10,229 nt of DNA. It comes from Euperipatoides rowelli. Lineage: Eukaryota; Onychophora; Udeonychophora; Euonychophora; Peripatopsidae. The position numbers were made by a program, and so were the translations under genes. The notes beneath the pieces were generated by a model that was not told the origin of the DNA, made no database searches, and worked only from the letters and a program-made list of their open reading frames with translations. The stretch lies in the NCBI GenBank assembly GCA_003024985.2, contig PXIH01S0041269.1. One strand, written 5' to 3'. Below are positions 1-8,310 of this stretch, piece after piece (the first letter of the stretch is position 1; the number at the start of each line of letters is the position of its first letter).

Positions 1-73
1 TGTTATTTACAAGTACAGAAATTCTAATTAATATTTAAAAAAACAATCTAATTAATATTAGTTAATGATTTAG

Positions 74-319
74 GAGTTTCTAGGATCTTACTTGAACATT
101 ACTCCTGAAAAGGGTCTTTTCCAGATCCTATACACTGGAAGCAGTCCCTACGACCACAATGCCTTGACTAAGAACTATATTTATTTAGCAATAACTCACA
201 ACCTAAAACAAAATGGGTTGGTAGCTCATCATTATCTTATCGCTATGGCTGTATACAATTGCCAACATTTAAAAAAAAAAGGAAAAATAGGTTTGGCTAG
301 TAACCTTAAAAAATGCTAA
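74..319 (+). other. Short open reading segment, unassigned (possible exon or old coding remnant)
   Basis: An open frame runs from just after an in-frame TAG (71-73) to a TAA (317-319). It has no ATG near its beginning, so it is not a complete gene as it stands; the first in-frame ATG is late. The peptide has a mixed, protein-like composition in its first two thirds (for example GLFQILYTGSSPYDHNAL and AHHYLIAMAVYNCQHL), and base composition there is less AT-rich than the flanks, which is why I keep it. It ends in a lysine-rich stretch encoded by a poly-A run (KKKGK). A TTTCTAG just before the segment could be a weak splice acceptor; I see no convincing GT donor at the end. I do not recognise the family. 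It could be an exon of a gene running off to the left, a decayed transposon ORF, or chance. Confidence 0.25.
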
Positions 320-670
320 AATTTGCATTATTAATCAAAGTTACATAATCTTTTATAAGAACTACAAATTCAATAATATAAACAATTTACTAAAGATTAG
401 GCTGAATTCTAGAACTTTCTATTTTATAAATAACATTATTATTATTATAAGCTATGCTAATGTTTTTCATCATTAAAACATTGATATAATATCCCAATCA
501 TGTTTAGACTAAACACAATGATCGATTATTATTATTGCTAAATGATATATTATTTACCATATTTTACTGTATTTCCAATCGGTCAGCTCAAGCAAATCTT
601 TAAGGTCTTGCATATTAGGATATTATTTCGCTGATAATTATGGGAAATTAAAAACAATAATGCCGTCACA

Positions 671-678
671 TGACGTCA
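671..678. promoter_or_regulatory. Perfect CRE-type palindrome TGACGTCA
   Basis: The octamer TGACGTCA is the full consensus site for CREB/ATF bZIP factors. It lies about 755 bp upstream of the receptor ATG, next to a second half-site (CGTCA at 664-668), so CGTCA and TGACG face each other across two bases. CpG-containing octamers are rare in DNA this AT-rich. The match is direct; a regulatory role for the receptor gene is inference and the distance is large. Confidence 0.3.
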
Positions 679-879
679 ACATTCACGTTGGTTTGGCACA
701 ATAAAATCCAATTATTTTAATTAATGGATCGAATTTAAAGAAATAAGGAATTAAATATGACATTCAAGGTAAAAATTAAACAACTTAGATATTGTTAAAA
801 TTATTATTTTTTTAAATAAATTTATTCATTAATTGCATATACTTATAGCATTGGTTTTCCTAATACATATTTCAAATAC

Positions 880-912
880 AGGCCTACACTTGACTAGGCC
901 CCGGCCGCATGC
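880..912. repeat. GC-rich patch with a small inverted repeat
   Basis: GGCCTA (881-886) and TAGGCC (895-900) form a perfect 6-bp stem with an 8-base loop, followed by CCGGCCGCATGCC. The patch stands out from the surrounding very AT-rich DNA. It may be a fragment of a dispersed repeat; no function is apparent. Confidence 0.35.
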
Positions 913-1105
913 CTATGTTGTTAAAATTGACACTGATAATACATTTTAAATAAAATTGTAATATTATCCATTAATTCGTTTATTTCATATTTTTATGTTA
1001 TAGACTAACAATGTGTCTAATTAACTTTATTTTCAGATTGTAGTGTTCATAAAATTTAAAGAAATTTAATCATCAAAAGGACTGAATATATTTCTATAAT
1101 TCACA

Positions 1106-1145
1106 ACAACTGTGAAATATATTATACAACTTTGAAATATACTTC
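1106..1145. repeat. Two-copy 20-bp tandem duplication
   Basis: Copies at 1106-1125 and 1126-1145 share the core ACAACT-TGAAATATA and agree at about 16 of 20 positions. This is an ordinary small tandem duplication. Confidence 0.5.
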
Positions 1146-1432
1146 TTCTTAAGTAAAGTAAATGCTATAGTTATATTTAAAAAAATTAAAAGTTGAAATG
1201 CCTGCTTAGATTCTCAATATGTTACAACTTGTTTAAGTTATATGCTGTCTTAGTATTTTCAATAATAAATTTTCAATAAATAATTAATCAATGTGAACAA
1301 CAATAATCATCTAGGCTACCTGAATGGAAAAAAAAAAATGTTTAACAAATAAATAATTGAGAATTAAACTGTTTCACTTTTGAGGAATACAAAATAAAAT
1401 ATCATATTAAATAACTTATATAACATCGTAAA

Positions 1433-2515
1433 ATGTTTACAAGTAATTTCACTTCTGAAACATTAAATAATAATTCCCTTAATTTAAGCAATGTTTATTT
1501 TCCTTGTTCGTATCTTCATGATGACAACACCATTTGGAATGAAATAAAACCATTACACACATTTGATGATCTTTTCATTATGCCTTACCAAAGAATAATA
1601 ATTATATCAGGAGGACCTCTAGTGATTGGTTTTGGCATTACCATTAACATATTGAGTTTGATCACATTCAGTAAAATGCCTCTGGATGAAAATATGAGAT
1701 TTTTATTTCAGTCTGTTGCTTTTATAGAATGTTTATTGCCTATTGTGTCAATTCCAGCTGTTTATCGTATTTTATTTATTTACTATCCTGNTTGTTTTGC
1801 GATATGGTATAATGCCCATGGTTGGNTANTAGTCTTGAAAAGCTTATCAGCTTTAAATATATTTATTATGTTTATGATCACTGTATGTAGATTCTGTTCT
1901 ATTTCTTATCCTCAATTTTATAAACATACAATCACAAGGAAAAAACTTCTAATTATCATTCTTTCAATACTAGTTATAATCAGTTTAAGTTGCATTCATA
2001 TGCATGAAGTATTGAAAATAAATGCTTTGCTGTATAAAAATGAAATAATTGAAACAATAGTTGTAAATGTTGACTATTTAAGATCAACATCATTTTTAAT
2101 TGCAGTTTTCTGTAGCGGTATTTACATTTATATTATTCCAACGTTTGCAAGCTTTTTTTTAAATATAAAGATTATCTATGAATTTCGTAAGATGATGGAG
2201 CGTAGAAGAGCACTTGGTATAAGTGAAAATAACGAAAGAAGAGAAAAAACATTACTTATTCTGATAAACACTTTAGTAACTTTACACATGATATCAATAA
2301 TGCCTCTCTTTACTTTTTGTGTTGTAACGTTTTTCTTTGTTTTCCCCTTGAAAATGGTTATTTTCATTGGAATTGCAGGTTTAGTTTGGTTTGGATCACC
2401 TTTTTACCTTTCATTTTTTATACACCTTTATACAAATGAACATTTTTATCAAACGTTTATTAAATTTGCATTCAAGAAACAAAATATTGTTAATCCTATA
2501 TCTATTTCTAATTAA
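1433..2515 (+). CDS. Class A-like (rhodopsin-type) seven-transmembrane GPCR, single exon, peptide/FMRFamide-receptor-like
   Basis: A 360-codon ORF starts at an ATG with A at -3 (context AAAATG) and has an in-frame TAA just upstream (1421-1423), so this start is well bounded. The N-terminus carries three N-glycosylation sequons (N5, N13, N17), as expected for an extracellular tail. Seven hydrophobic segments fit the GPCR plan: TM1 about 55-79 with the conserved Asn (N72), TM2 88-112, TM3 127-151, TM4 170-190, TM5 215-245 with proline P236, TM6 273-300 with proline P291, TM7 308-332, then an amphipathic helix 8 (NEHFYQTFIKFAFKK). The third intracellular loop is basic (RKMMERRRALG). The layout and helix 8 resemble invertebrate FMRFamide/myosuppressin-type peptide receptors. 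Signature residues are eroded: CRF (152-154) replaces DRY, E99 sits where TM2 normally has Asp, TM6 lacks the CWxP tryptophan, TM7 has GSPFY instead of NPxxY, and extracellular loop 2 lacks the disulfide cysteine. Three N bases make codons 120, 132 and 133 uncertain, but none can be a stop. The ligand cannot be named; a lineage-specific chemosensory or neuropeptide receptor is plausible. A 360-codon frame at this AT content implies selection. Confidence 0.88.
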   Translation: MFTSNFTSETLNNNSLNLSNVYFPCSYLHDDNTIWNEIKPLHTFDDLFIMPYQRIIIISGGPLVIGFGITINILSLITFSKMPLDENMRFLFQSVAFIECLLPIVSIPAVYRILFIYYPXCFAIWYNAHGWXXVLKSLSALNIFIMFMITVCRFCSISYPQFYKHTITRKKLLIIILSILVIISLSCIHMHEVLKINALLYKNEIIETIVVNVDYLRSTSFLIAVFCSGIYIYIIPTFASFFLNIKIIYEFRKMMERRRALGISENNERREKTLLILINTLVTLHMISIMPLFTFCVVTFFFVFPLKMVIFIGIAGLVWFGSPFYLSFFIHLYTNEHFYQTFIKFAFKKQNIVNPISISN

Positions 2516-2896
2516 AAAATAACACTTACCAATAATAATCACATCTTAATAATTCTATAACTAGAATCATTAATATTTTTTTTTATTATTTTTTTTTAAA
2601 AGAATCACTAACTAAATATAAAGCTTCTTTTATTGTAAACAATAATATATTTACTGATTTTAATAATGATGACAATAATCATTGAATACTCTGAAAAAAA
2701 AACACATGTGCTATGTATTTTATGTAAATTGTGTTCTTAGTTATAATTGTAATTGTGCTGATAATTTCAAGTGTTTAAAATGTTTACCACATTTACACAT
2801 TCAATATCTCCGATTTTAATAATCTATATTATATAACATTAATTGTCTGGTTGTAAATTTTTCTCTATACAATTATCTGCTGTTTTATCAATCTGC
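2516..2896. other. AT-rich 3' flank of the receptor gene
   Basis: This presumably includes the receptor 3' UTR. No clean AATAAA hexamer stands out in the first 200 bases after the stop; several AATAAT variants are present. T-runs occur near 2577-2597. No gene is seen. Confidence 0.5.
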
Positions 2897-3550
2897 ACCA
2901 AAGACTATCATTAAACCCGGATGACCACAACCCAACCCTACAAACTTTCCCTAAACTCTTGCACCATTCAGGACCAAATTTGGTTTACTTACACTCCAGT
3001 ACCCAGCATAAAATGTAGGCTAGCAATAAACAGGTAATCCCACCCCTTGACCTTAATATTATGGACCATCCTCCACAGGCAATTCATAAACTGTTGCACT
3101 GCTTAATATCAAATTTAGCTTACTTACTTTCTACTATGCAACAGAGATTATTGGCTATCATTAAACTGGTCCACACTACCCCTGGCCCTATGTTCACCCT
3201 CCATAAGCAATTCCTAAACTCTTGGACTGATGAGGACAAAATTTGACACACTTTCTCTCTAGAACCCACCAAAAAATATAGACTATCATTAAACCATGTC
3301 ATCCCTTCCCTACTCTATGGACCACTAATCCAGGCAATTCCTAAAAACCATTGGACCAATTGGGACCAAATATGCATACATATTCTCTAGGACTCAACGG
3401 AATGTAGGCTATCATTAAACCAGTTCTCTAAACACCTTGACTCTATGGACCTCTGCCCATAGGAAATTACTAAACCCTTGGACCAATCAGGACAAGATTT
3501 GATATATTTATTATGTAGGATCTAGAAGAAAATTTATCTATCATTAAACC

Positions 3551-4352
3551 AGGTCCCTCCATACCCTGATTCTATGGACCCTTACCCATAAGAAATTACT
3601 AAACCCTTGGACCAATCAGGACAAAATTTGATATATTTACTCTGTATGAGCTAGAAGAAAATATATCTCTTATTAAAGCAGGTCACACCATATCCTGACT
3701 CTATGGACTCCTGCCCAAAGGAAATGACTAAACCATTGGACCAATCAGGACAAAATTTGATATATTTATTCTGTAGGATCTAGAAGAAAATATATCTATC
3801 ATTAAACCAGGTCCCTCCATACCCTGATTCTATGGACCCCTACCCATAAGAAATTACTAAACCTTTGGACCAATCAGGATAAAATTTGATATATTTACTC
3901 TGTATGAGCTAGAAGAAAATATATCTCTTATTAAAGCAGGTCACACCATATCCTGACTCTATGGACCCCTGCCCAAAGGAAATTACTAAACCATTGGACC
4001 AATCAGGAAAAAATTTGATATATTTATTCTGTAGGATCTAGAAGAAAATATATCTATCATTAAACCAGGTCCCTCCATATCCTGATTCTATGGACCCCTA
4101 CCCATAAGAAATTACTAAACCCTTGGACCAATNAAGAAATTACTAAACCCTTGGACCAATCAGGACAAAATTTGATATATTTACTCTGTAGGAGCTAGAA
4201 GAAAATATATCTATCATTAAACCAGGTCACACCATATCCTGACTCTATGGACCCCTGCCCAAAGGAAATTACTAAACCCTTTGACCAATCAGTACAAAAT
4301 TAGATATATTTACTCTTTAGGATCTAGCAAAAAATATATCTATCATTAATTG
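3551..4352. repeat. 258-bp higher-order repeat (alternating A and B monomers) in the satellite core
   Basis: Monomer type A begins AGGTCCCTCC at 3551, 3809 and 4067. Type B begins AGGTCACACC at 3680, 3938 and 4224. A units carry CCCATAAGAAATT, and the first two also TATGAGCTAG; B units carry CCCAAAGGAAAT and mostly TAGGATCTAG. A-to-A and B-to-B spacing is 258 bp and A-to-B is 129 bp, except for one extra 28 bases explained by the N at 4133. The dimer was therefore amplified as a unit after its two halves had diverged. Confidence 0.92.
4106..4160. other. Probable assembly artefact: exact 27-bp duplication around a single N
   Basis: Positions 4106-4132 and 4134-4160 are identical, with one N between them. 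Removing one copy plus the N (28 bases) restores the 129-bp monomer spacing exactly (4067 to 4224 is 157, that is 129 plus 28). This is what two contig ends that overlap but were not merged look like. Confidence 0.85.
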
Positions 4353-4498
4353 AGATCACTCCATACACTGATTCTATGGAATCCTACCCATAGGAAATTA
4401 CTAAATCTTGGACCTATCAGGACAAAATTTGATATATTTACTCTTTAAGATCTTGCAGAAATATATCTATCATTAGAGCAGGTCACTCCACCCCTAAT

Positions 4499-6379
4499 TT
4501 ACTTACCCCACCATGGAATGCTGAAACATTTCTGATAGTTTTATAATATAATATTTATAGATAAAAAAAGTAATTTTGTTAGGTCCTATAGAAGATAATG
4601 TGTGAAAAAAAATTAATGATGCATAATTTATTAAAAAATATTTACTGTCATCAATTTTGGAGTATTATAAACCAGATGTAACGATGTTAAAATTTGAGTG
4701 TTTAATGTGTAAATGGTGTGACAAACAATTGTCAATATTTACTAACTATTGTAAGCTGAATGGTCAAGATAGTGTTAATTAATATCTTTTGTAAAGTATT
4801 TACTTTATACTGTATGTTTTAAAATTTGCACTGTATTTTCTTTTCTTTTGTAGAATTTTTTTTTTTGTAAAATCTTGTAGAATTGTATTATGTAAATATT
4901 TAAAATTAGTTAAAATAAATTATGTAGGAAAGGGGGTGGATCCCTTCCAAAAAGTTAAAAAATTTAATTATTAATATCAATATAATTGTTTAACAGCAAT
5001 AAAAATTGTTTTGTTTTTAATATGAGCATTTATGAAGATTATTCCAAAGTGCTGACAATCTTAAAATAATATAATGTGNTAATTTAAATAAAGAAAGAAA
5101 GCTGTCAGAAAAACAAAATTCAGTCAACTGACCAGGAATTAAACCCAGTTTGTTTGTTTTGGCATTCTTCCTATTCTTGATTTAATATACCATTTATTAA
5201 TATTTCACTGTAAATTATTTTATTATTCTGTTTCTTAAGTTTATAAAAACTATTCACATGACATACGTGTAACCATATGTTACTTTACTTGGTCATTTGA
5301 TGTCTAATTAAATGTAGTTTTTCTTAGACGTGGTATTGCCTTCTCACCAGATTGCATTGTGACTAATACATTAACATATAAATATCATTTCTGTAAAGTA
5401 AGTTTTTTAAAAATATGTACTTTAAATTTTAAAGACAATATTTTGTGATTTGATTTAATACCCTAGGAAAAAATTGTTACAGAACTTGAACTAACCAGAC
5501 TTAGCAAATAATAAAATTGGTTAAAGCAAATAAAATTAACAAAAATGAAAATTCTCAATCTGGTGAAACTTACTCTGTAATTTAAAACATATTAAACAAT
5601 GACTTGATTTTATTTTGCTGACAAATGCCCAAGATGTTTCAACATCATCTAACAGATGAAGAAATTTATAAAAAAAATATTTGACAAAATTAACAAACTT
5701 TTCAGGAACATTAATGTCGAAAAGAATACATTAACTGGATTATAGACAGAAATTCTCAAACAAGAGTTTTTGGATAACACACTCTCCAGAAATCCTTAAA
5801 GCATGGTTATGACGTTTCTTATTATATTTTCTTGTGATTCACTTTTTCTTGCCTTTTGCCTCCTTTTTATTTCACCTTTTCTCCTTTTTTTAACCCTTAT
5901 CATCTCCACCACTTTTCATTTCATCTTTCTTACCCCCACCTTTTATTACCATCTTTTCCTGAGATGATACGGGAAATAACTAGAATTCACATTCTTCATA
6001 TTCTTATTGTATAACATCTTAAATAGGCATGCAGTTTGTCTGGAAATATTTGGAAAACCTGGGTATCTTAGTGTGTTAGAGCCCATAATCCAGGAGATTT
6101 TTTTTACTGACAAAGTTTTCTTTATTTATTTAAATTAGCACATTATACTTTTCCTTTTAAAAGAAAACAAGATTATATATTCTTTAGAAATCGTCACATT
6201 ATATCCATGCTCCCCCCTCCCCCGTGGGATTTGGCAGCCTGACTTTTTGCCAACTGACCGAAACAAATTAAAAATGACTGCATTTTGGAGTATTCTTCAT
6301 ATCCGCAAATTAAAAAACGAACAGTTGGTTTGTTTGGCATTTTTCATTTTCTAATAGGGAAATGAAGAATAACCCAGGA
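4499..6379. other. Long AT-rich non-coding stretch
   Basis: No ORF of note and no recognisable gene. It contains an imperfect hairpin around 4927-4949 (GGAAAGGGGG then CCCTTCC), a short A/G tract at 5087-5101 (AAATAAAGAAAGAAAG), an N at 5079, a 102-base stretch lacking G (listed separately) and a C-rich run near 6210-6225. The right part, from about 6240, may be 3' untranslated remnant of LINE A. A weak similarity between 5120-5170 and 6245-6350 (CAACTGACC, then a T/G-rich run and GGCATT) may reflect pieces of the same old repeat. Confidence 0.55.
5859..5960. repeat. 102-base G-free pyrimidine-rich tract
   Basis: No G occurs on the + strand from 5859 to 5960; the tract is mainly T and C with scattered A. 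It may be a decayed simple repeat or a retroelement untranslated tail. No coding potential is evident. Confidence 0.6.
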
Positions 6380-6907
6380 ATACAATACTGTAGGATAAGA
6401 TAAAATGAAAATGAGCAAAATAAACAGTCATAGAACTGGTAGACTCACAATATTACACAAATTCCTCAAAATAAAACAAACTGAATTTAATATTTTAGTT
6501 AAGATTTCCACGTAACAGTTCCATCTAAAATGTTTTGGAACCATAAATTTTATACTATCCACATTAGCTTTTAGAGAACTAGACAAAGTCAATTTAGGCA
6601 AAATAGCATCTACATTAATTTTAGTTTAAAACATAATAAATTTAGTTTTCTCAACATTCAAAGAAAATTAATTTAAATAAAACCTACTTGTCAACTTCTC
6701 CAACACTAAATTAGATGTTCTCTCTAAATCCATGATATTACCCCCTGTAAGTAAAATATTAGTACCATTTCCAAAAATACACATCTTACTTCATCCATAA
6801 TTTTAGCTAGATCATTATAAAAAAAAAGCAAGGGTCCTAAATCTGAACCTCGAGGAACTCTCATATTTTACAATTTCACTTTTAGAAAAAAATTCAGACA
6901 ACAAATT

Positions 6908-7817
6908 GGAATCATGGGGCTGATACATATGTGTAGCCCCAAAGGCTTAAGCAATTTTGATAATTTTATTTAATGATTAGATAGAGTAGACACTCACCGT
7001 CAATTTGTCATATTGGAAAACACATCGTTGTCTACGGATCAGGTTCTGGCTCTTTTTAGCAAAAAAAACAGCCTCGTAAATCGTTTACATCCTCATATCA
7101 TGTCATTGCTGTTAGATACCACCTGGTGAGGTTTACTATAAACGTGACAGCTACTTTTTTTTGGATGAAGGGTGCATATTTGGATGTCTGAAATAAATAG
7201 AGCTAGCCACCCCAAAACCCACAAATACACCCTTCATCCAAAAAAAAAAAAAAAAACATGGATCTCAAATCACCAAAATATAGCTATTTCACGAGAAAAA
7301 AACTCAGAACCATTCATTATGATGCAGACTTGTAAGATTGTAAAACTAGTCCCTCTTGCAATTATAATAAAACTCACCAGATGGTATGTAACAGAAATGG
7401 CGATATAAAGATGCCAACGTTGATTTCCGATTCTAAAACGAGCGTGAACTGTAAACTGTAAACAACGAAGGGGGCATTAGTGGCCCAACGATTATTTATG
7501 AGGCTGTTTTTGCTAAAACGAACGCGAACCATAGACAACGAAGTATTCTACCATATCATTTGATGAAGGGAATAGTCTAATCTATTTATTTGTTAAAAAA
7601 AATTATCAAAATTCCATAAGGCTAGGAGACTGCAAAAAAAAATTATTAACATGCTTAAGGCTTACGGCTACTAAAGCATATCGTCCCCCAACAAAGTGTT
7701 CTCCAATATGCCAAATTGAAGGTGAGTGTCTATTCTATCTATTCGTAAAATAAAATTATCAAAATTGCTTAAGGCTTTGGGGCTACAAATACGTACCGGT
7801 ACTGTTCCCGGAATCAT
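6908..7817. mobile_element. Foldback-like non-autonomous DNA transposon (894 bp) with 8-bp target duplication
   Basis: Exact copies of GGAATCAT flank it at 6908-6915 and 7810-7817; the element itself is 6916-7809. The terminal blocks are long inverted repeats: 6932-7024 (starting TGTAGCCCCAAAG) pairs with 7695-7787 at close to 90% identity. A second inverted stem lies inside: 7026-7148 pairs in segments with 7355-7540 (for example TTAGC-A(n)-CAGCCTC against GAGGCTGTTTTTGCTAA, and ATACCACCTGGTGAG against CTCACCAGATGGTAT). The right side carries two further copies of the terminal block, a full diverged one (about 7541-7633) and a short one (about 7639-7672), so it is longer than the left. It also has an internal direct repeat (7434-7470 and 7514-7543, TAAAACG-GCG-GAAC...ACAACGAAG). 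There is no transposase. The 8-bp duplication and GGG termini do not settle the superfamily. The open frame at 7172-7408 lies in the loop and is not a gene. Confidence 0.85.
7155..7256. repeat. Hairpin inside the foldback element
   Basis: TTTTTTTTGGATGAAGGGTG (from about 7155) is the inverse of CACCCTTCATCC plus a run of A ending at 7256, allowing one indel. The arms are about 25 bp around a loop of some 50 bp. It sits off-centre in the loop of the larger element, next to its left stem, and may be a separate small palindromic insertion. Confidence 0.75.
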
Positions 7818-8034
7818 CATCAAAATATTTATTTTTTACTACTTGAGTCTTATTTGATATAAGTAAATTTTAAAGAATTTTCTGAAACTCCCTTGAATCC
7901 TTACTTAAAAAGTTTATCTAAAAACAATGAATGATTCGCAGTATCAAACATCTTTGTTAGATCACAAAAAAATAACCAAACATAATTTCGATTGTTCAAA
8001 CAAATCAAGACATCCTAAGAAACATCATGATAAA

Positions 8035-8251
8035 CCATTACTTTACAGAATGGAACTATTATAAACATTTATAATTGTATACAAACTACAGTATAACATA
8101 TTTAAATGTTCTTTGATGTACATTAATAAGGGCTGGAATTATCCCTTGAACCAAAATAGAAGCTAAATCAACAGAAATAGAATATCTCTGCATATTTATA
8201 AATTGAATATTATAACCACCAAAGACTAAATAAGATTTAGAAACTTTTATG
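8035..8251 (-). pseudogene. C-terminal part of the LINE A apurinic-type endonuclease domain
   Basis: The minus-strand peptide has GGYNIQF (8220-8200) at the place of the GDFNI-F motif of LINE endonucleases, followed by a DLASIL segment and then IIPALINVHQRT (ending about 8106), which parallels the usual LIPTIN-PTR stretch. The catalytic Asp of GDFN is replaced by Tyr. A frameshifted NYKCL segment follows. Without the adjacent RT this would be a weak call; together they fit one element with an internal deletion. Confidence 0.6.
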
Positions 8252-8310
8252 AGAAAGTAAAAAAAAAAAAATAAGAAAGCAAAAATATAACATAAAATAT
8301 GAAAAACTTG

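Larger units (their letters stand above)
320..1432. other. AT-rich upstream flank of the receptor gene, no gene seen
   Basis: Stops are frequent in all six frames. The stretch holds a CRE-like palindrome at 671-678, a small GC-rich patch at 880-912 and a short duplication at 1106-1145, all listed separately. It presumably contains the promoter and 5' UTR of the receptor at 1433, but no convincing TATA box or initiator at a sensible distance can be singled out because TATA-like strings are everywhere at this base composition. Confidence 0.6.
2897..4498. repeat. Tandem satellite array, about 129-bp monomer, about 12 units
   Basis: Landmarks recur once per unit: a TATCATTAAAC box (2906, 3021 degenerate, 3156, 3284, 3410, 3539, then on to about 4470), a TCTATGGACC box, and TTGGACCAATCAGGA followed by AAATTTGATATATTTA. 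Spacing settles at exactly 129 bp in the centre and drifts (115-135 bp) in the left units. Sequence identity is high in the middle (about 3480-4300) and falls toward both ends, which is the usual edge pattern of an array homogenised by unequal exchange. Open frames inside it (for example 3061-3246) are not conserved between monomers and are not genes. Confidence 0.96.
6380..8251 (-). pseudogene. LINE A: decayed APE-class non-LTR retrotransposon (endonuclease fragment plus reverse transcriptase), split by a later insertion
   Basis: Reading the minus strand, RT landmarks appear in the right order. DLTKMFDTANH (7963-7931) matches the DLSKAFDTVNH motif. VPRGSDLGPLLF (6858-6824) matches GVPQGS-LGPLLF. 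FGNGTNILLTGGN (6775-6737) lies where the catalytic ADDT should be, with both aspartates lost. LNVEKTKFIMF (6661-6629) is the typical following motif, and a C-terminal LRNLCNIVSLPVL segment lies at 6469-6431. Frameshifts and stops separate most blocks, so it is dead. Removing the foldback element and one target-duplication copy puts 57 codons between the first two motifs, about the expected spacing, and rejoins a readable stretch (FDDDSNLLSEFFSKSE). The endonuclease fragment lies 5' of the RT with far too little sequence between, so roughly 300 codons were deleted. The motif style fits Jockey/CR1/L2-like clades; the exact clade and the 3' end (left boundary) are not resolved. Confidence 0.88.

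Noticed and set aside
2176-2367. Minus-strand ORF of 63 codons
   Set aside because: It is the antisense shadow of the receptor's TM5-TM6 region and has no independent support.
3061-3302. ORFs on both strands in the satellite
   Set aside because: They lie in degenerate monomers, are not conserved from unit to unit, and overlap antisense to each other.
2897-4498. CRISPR-like repeat array
   Set aside because: Units are contiguous 129-bp monomers with no unique spacers, in a eukaryotic context; it is a satellite.
5110-5165. tRNA-derived SINE B-box-like string on the minus strand (GGTTTAATTCC)
   Set aside because: No A box lies at the proper distance upstream and no tRNA fold can be drawn.
6060-6105. 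tRNA A-box-like string (TATCTTAGTGTGTTAGAGCC)
   Set aside because: It resembles a SINE head, but no B box follows and the flanks do not pair; similarity this short can be chance.
7172-7408. 78-codon ORF
   Set aside because: It spans the hairpin and loop of the foldback element, includes lysines from a poly-A run, and has no domain.
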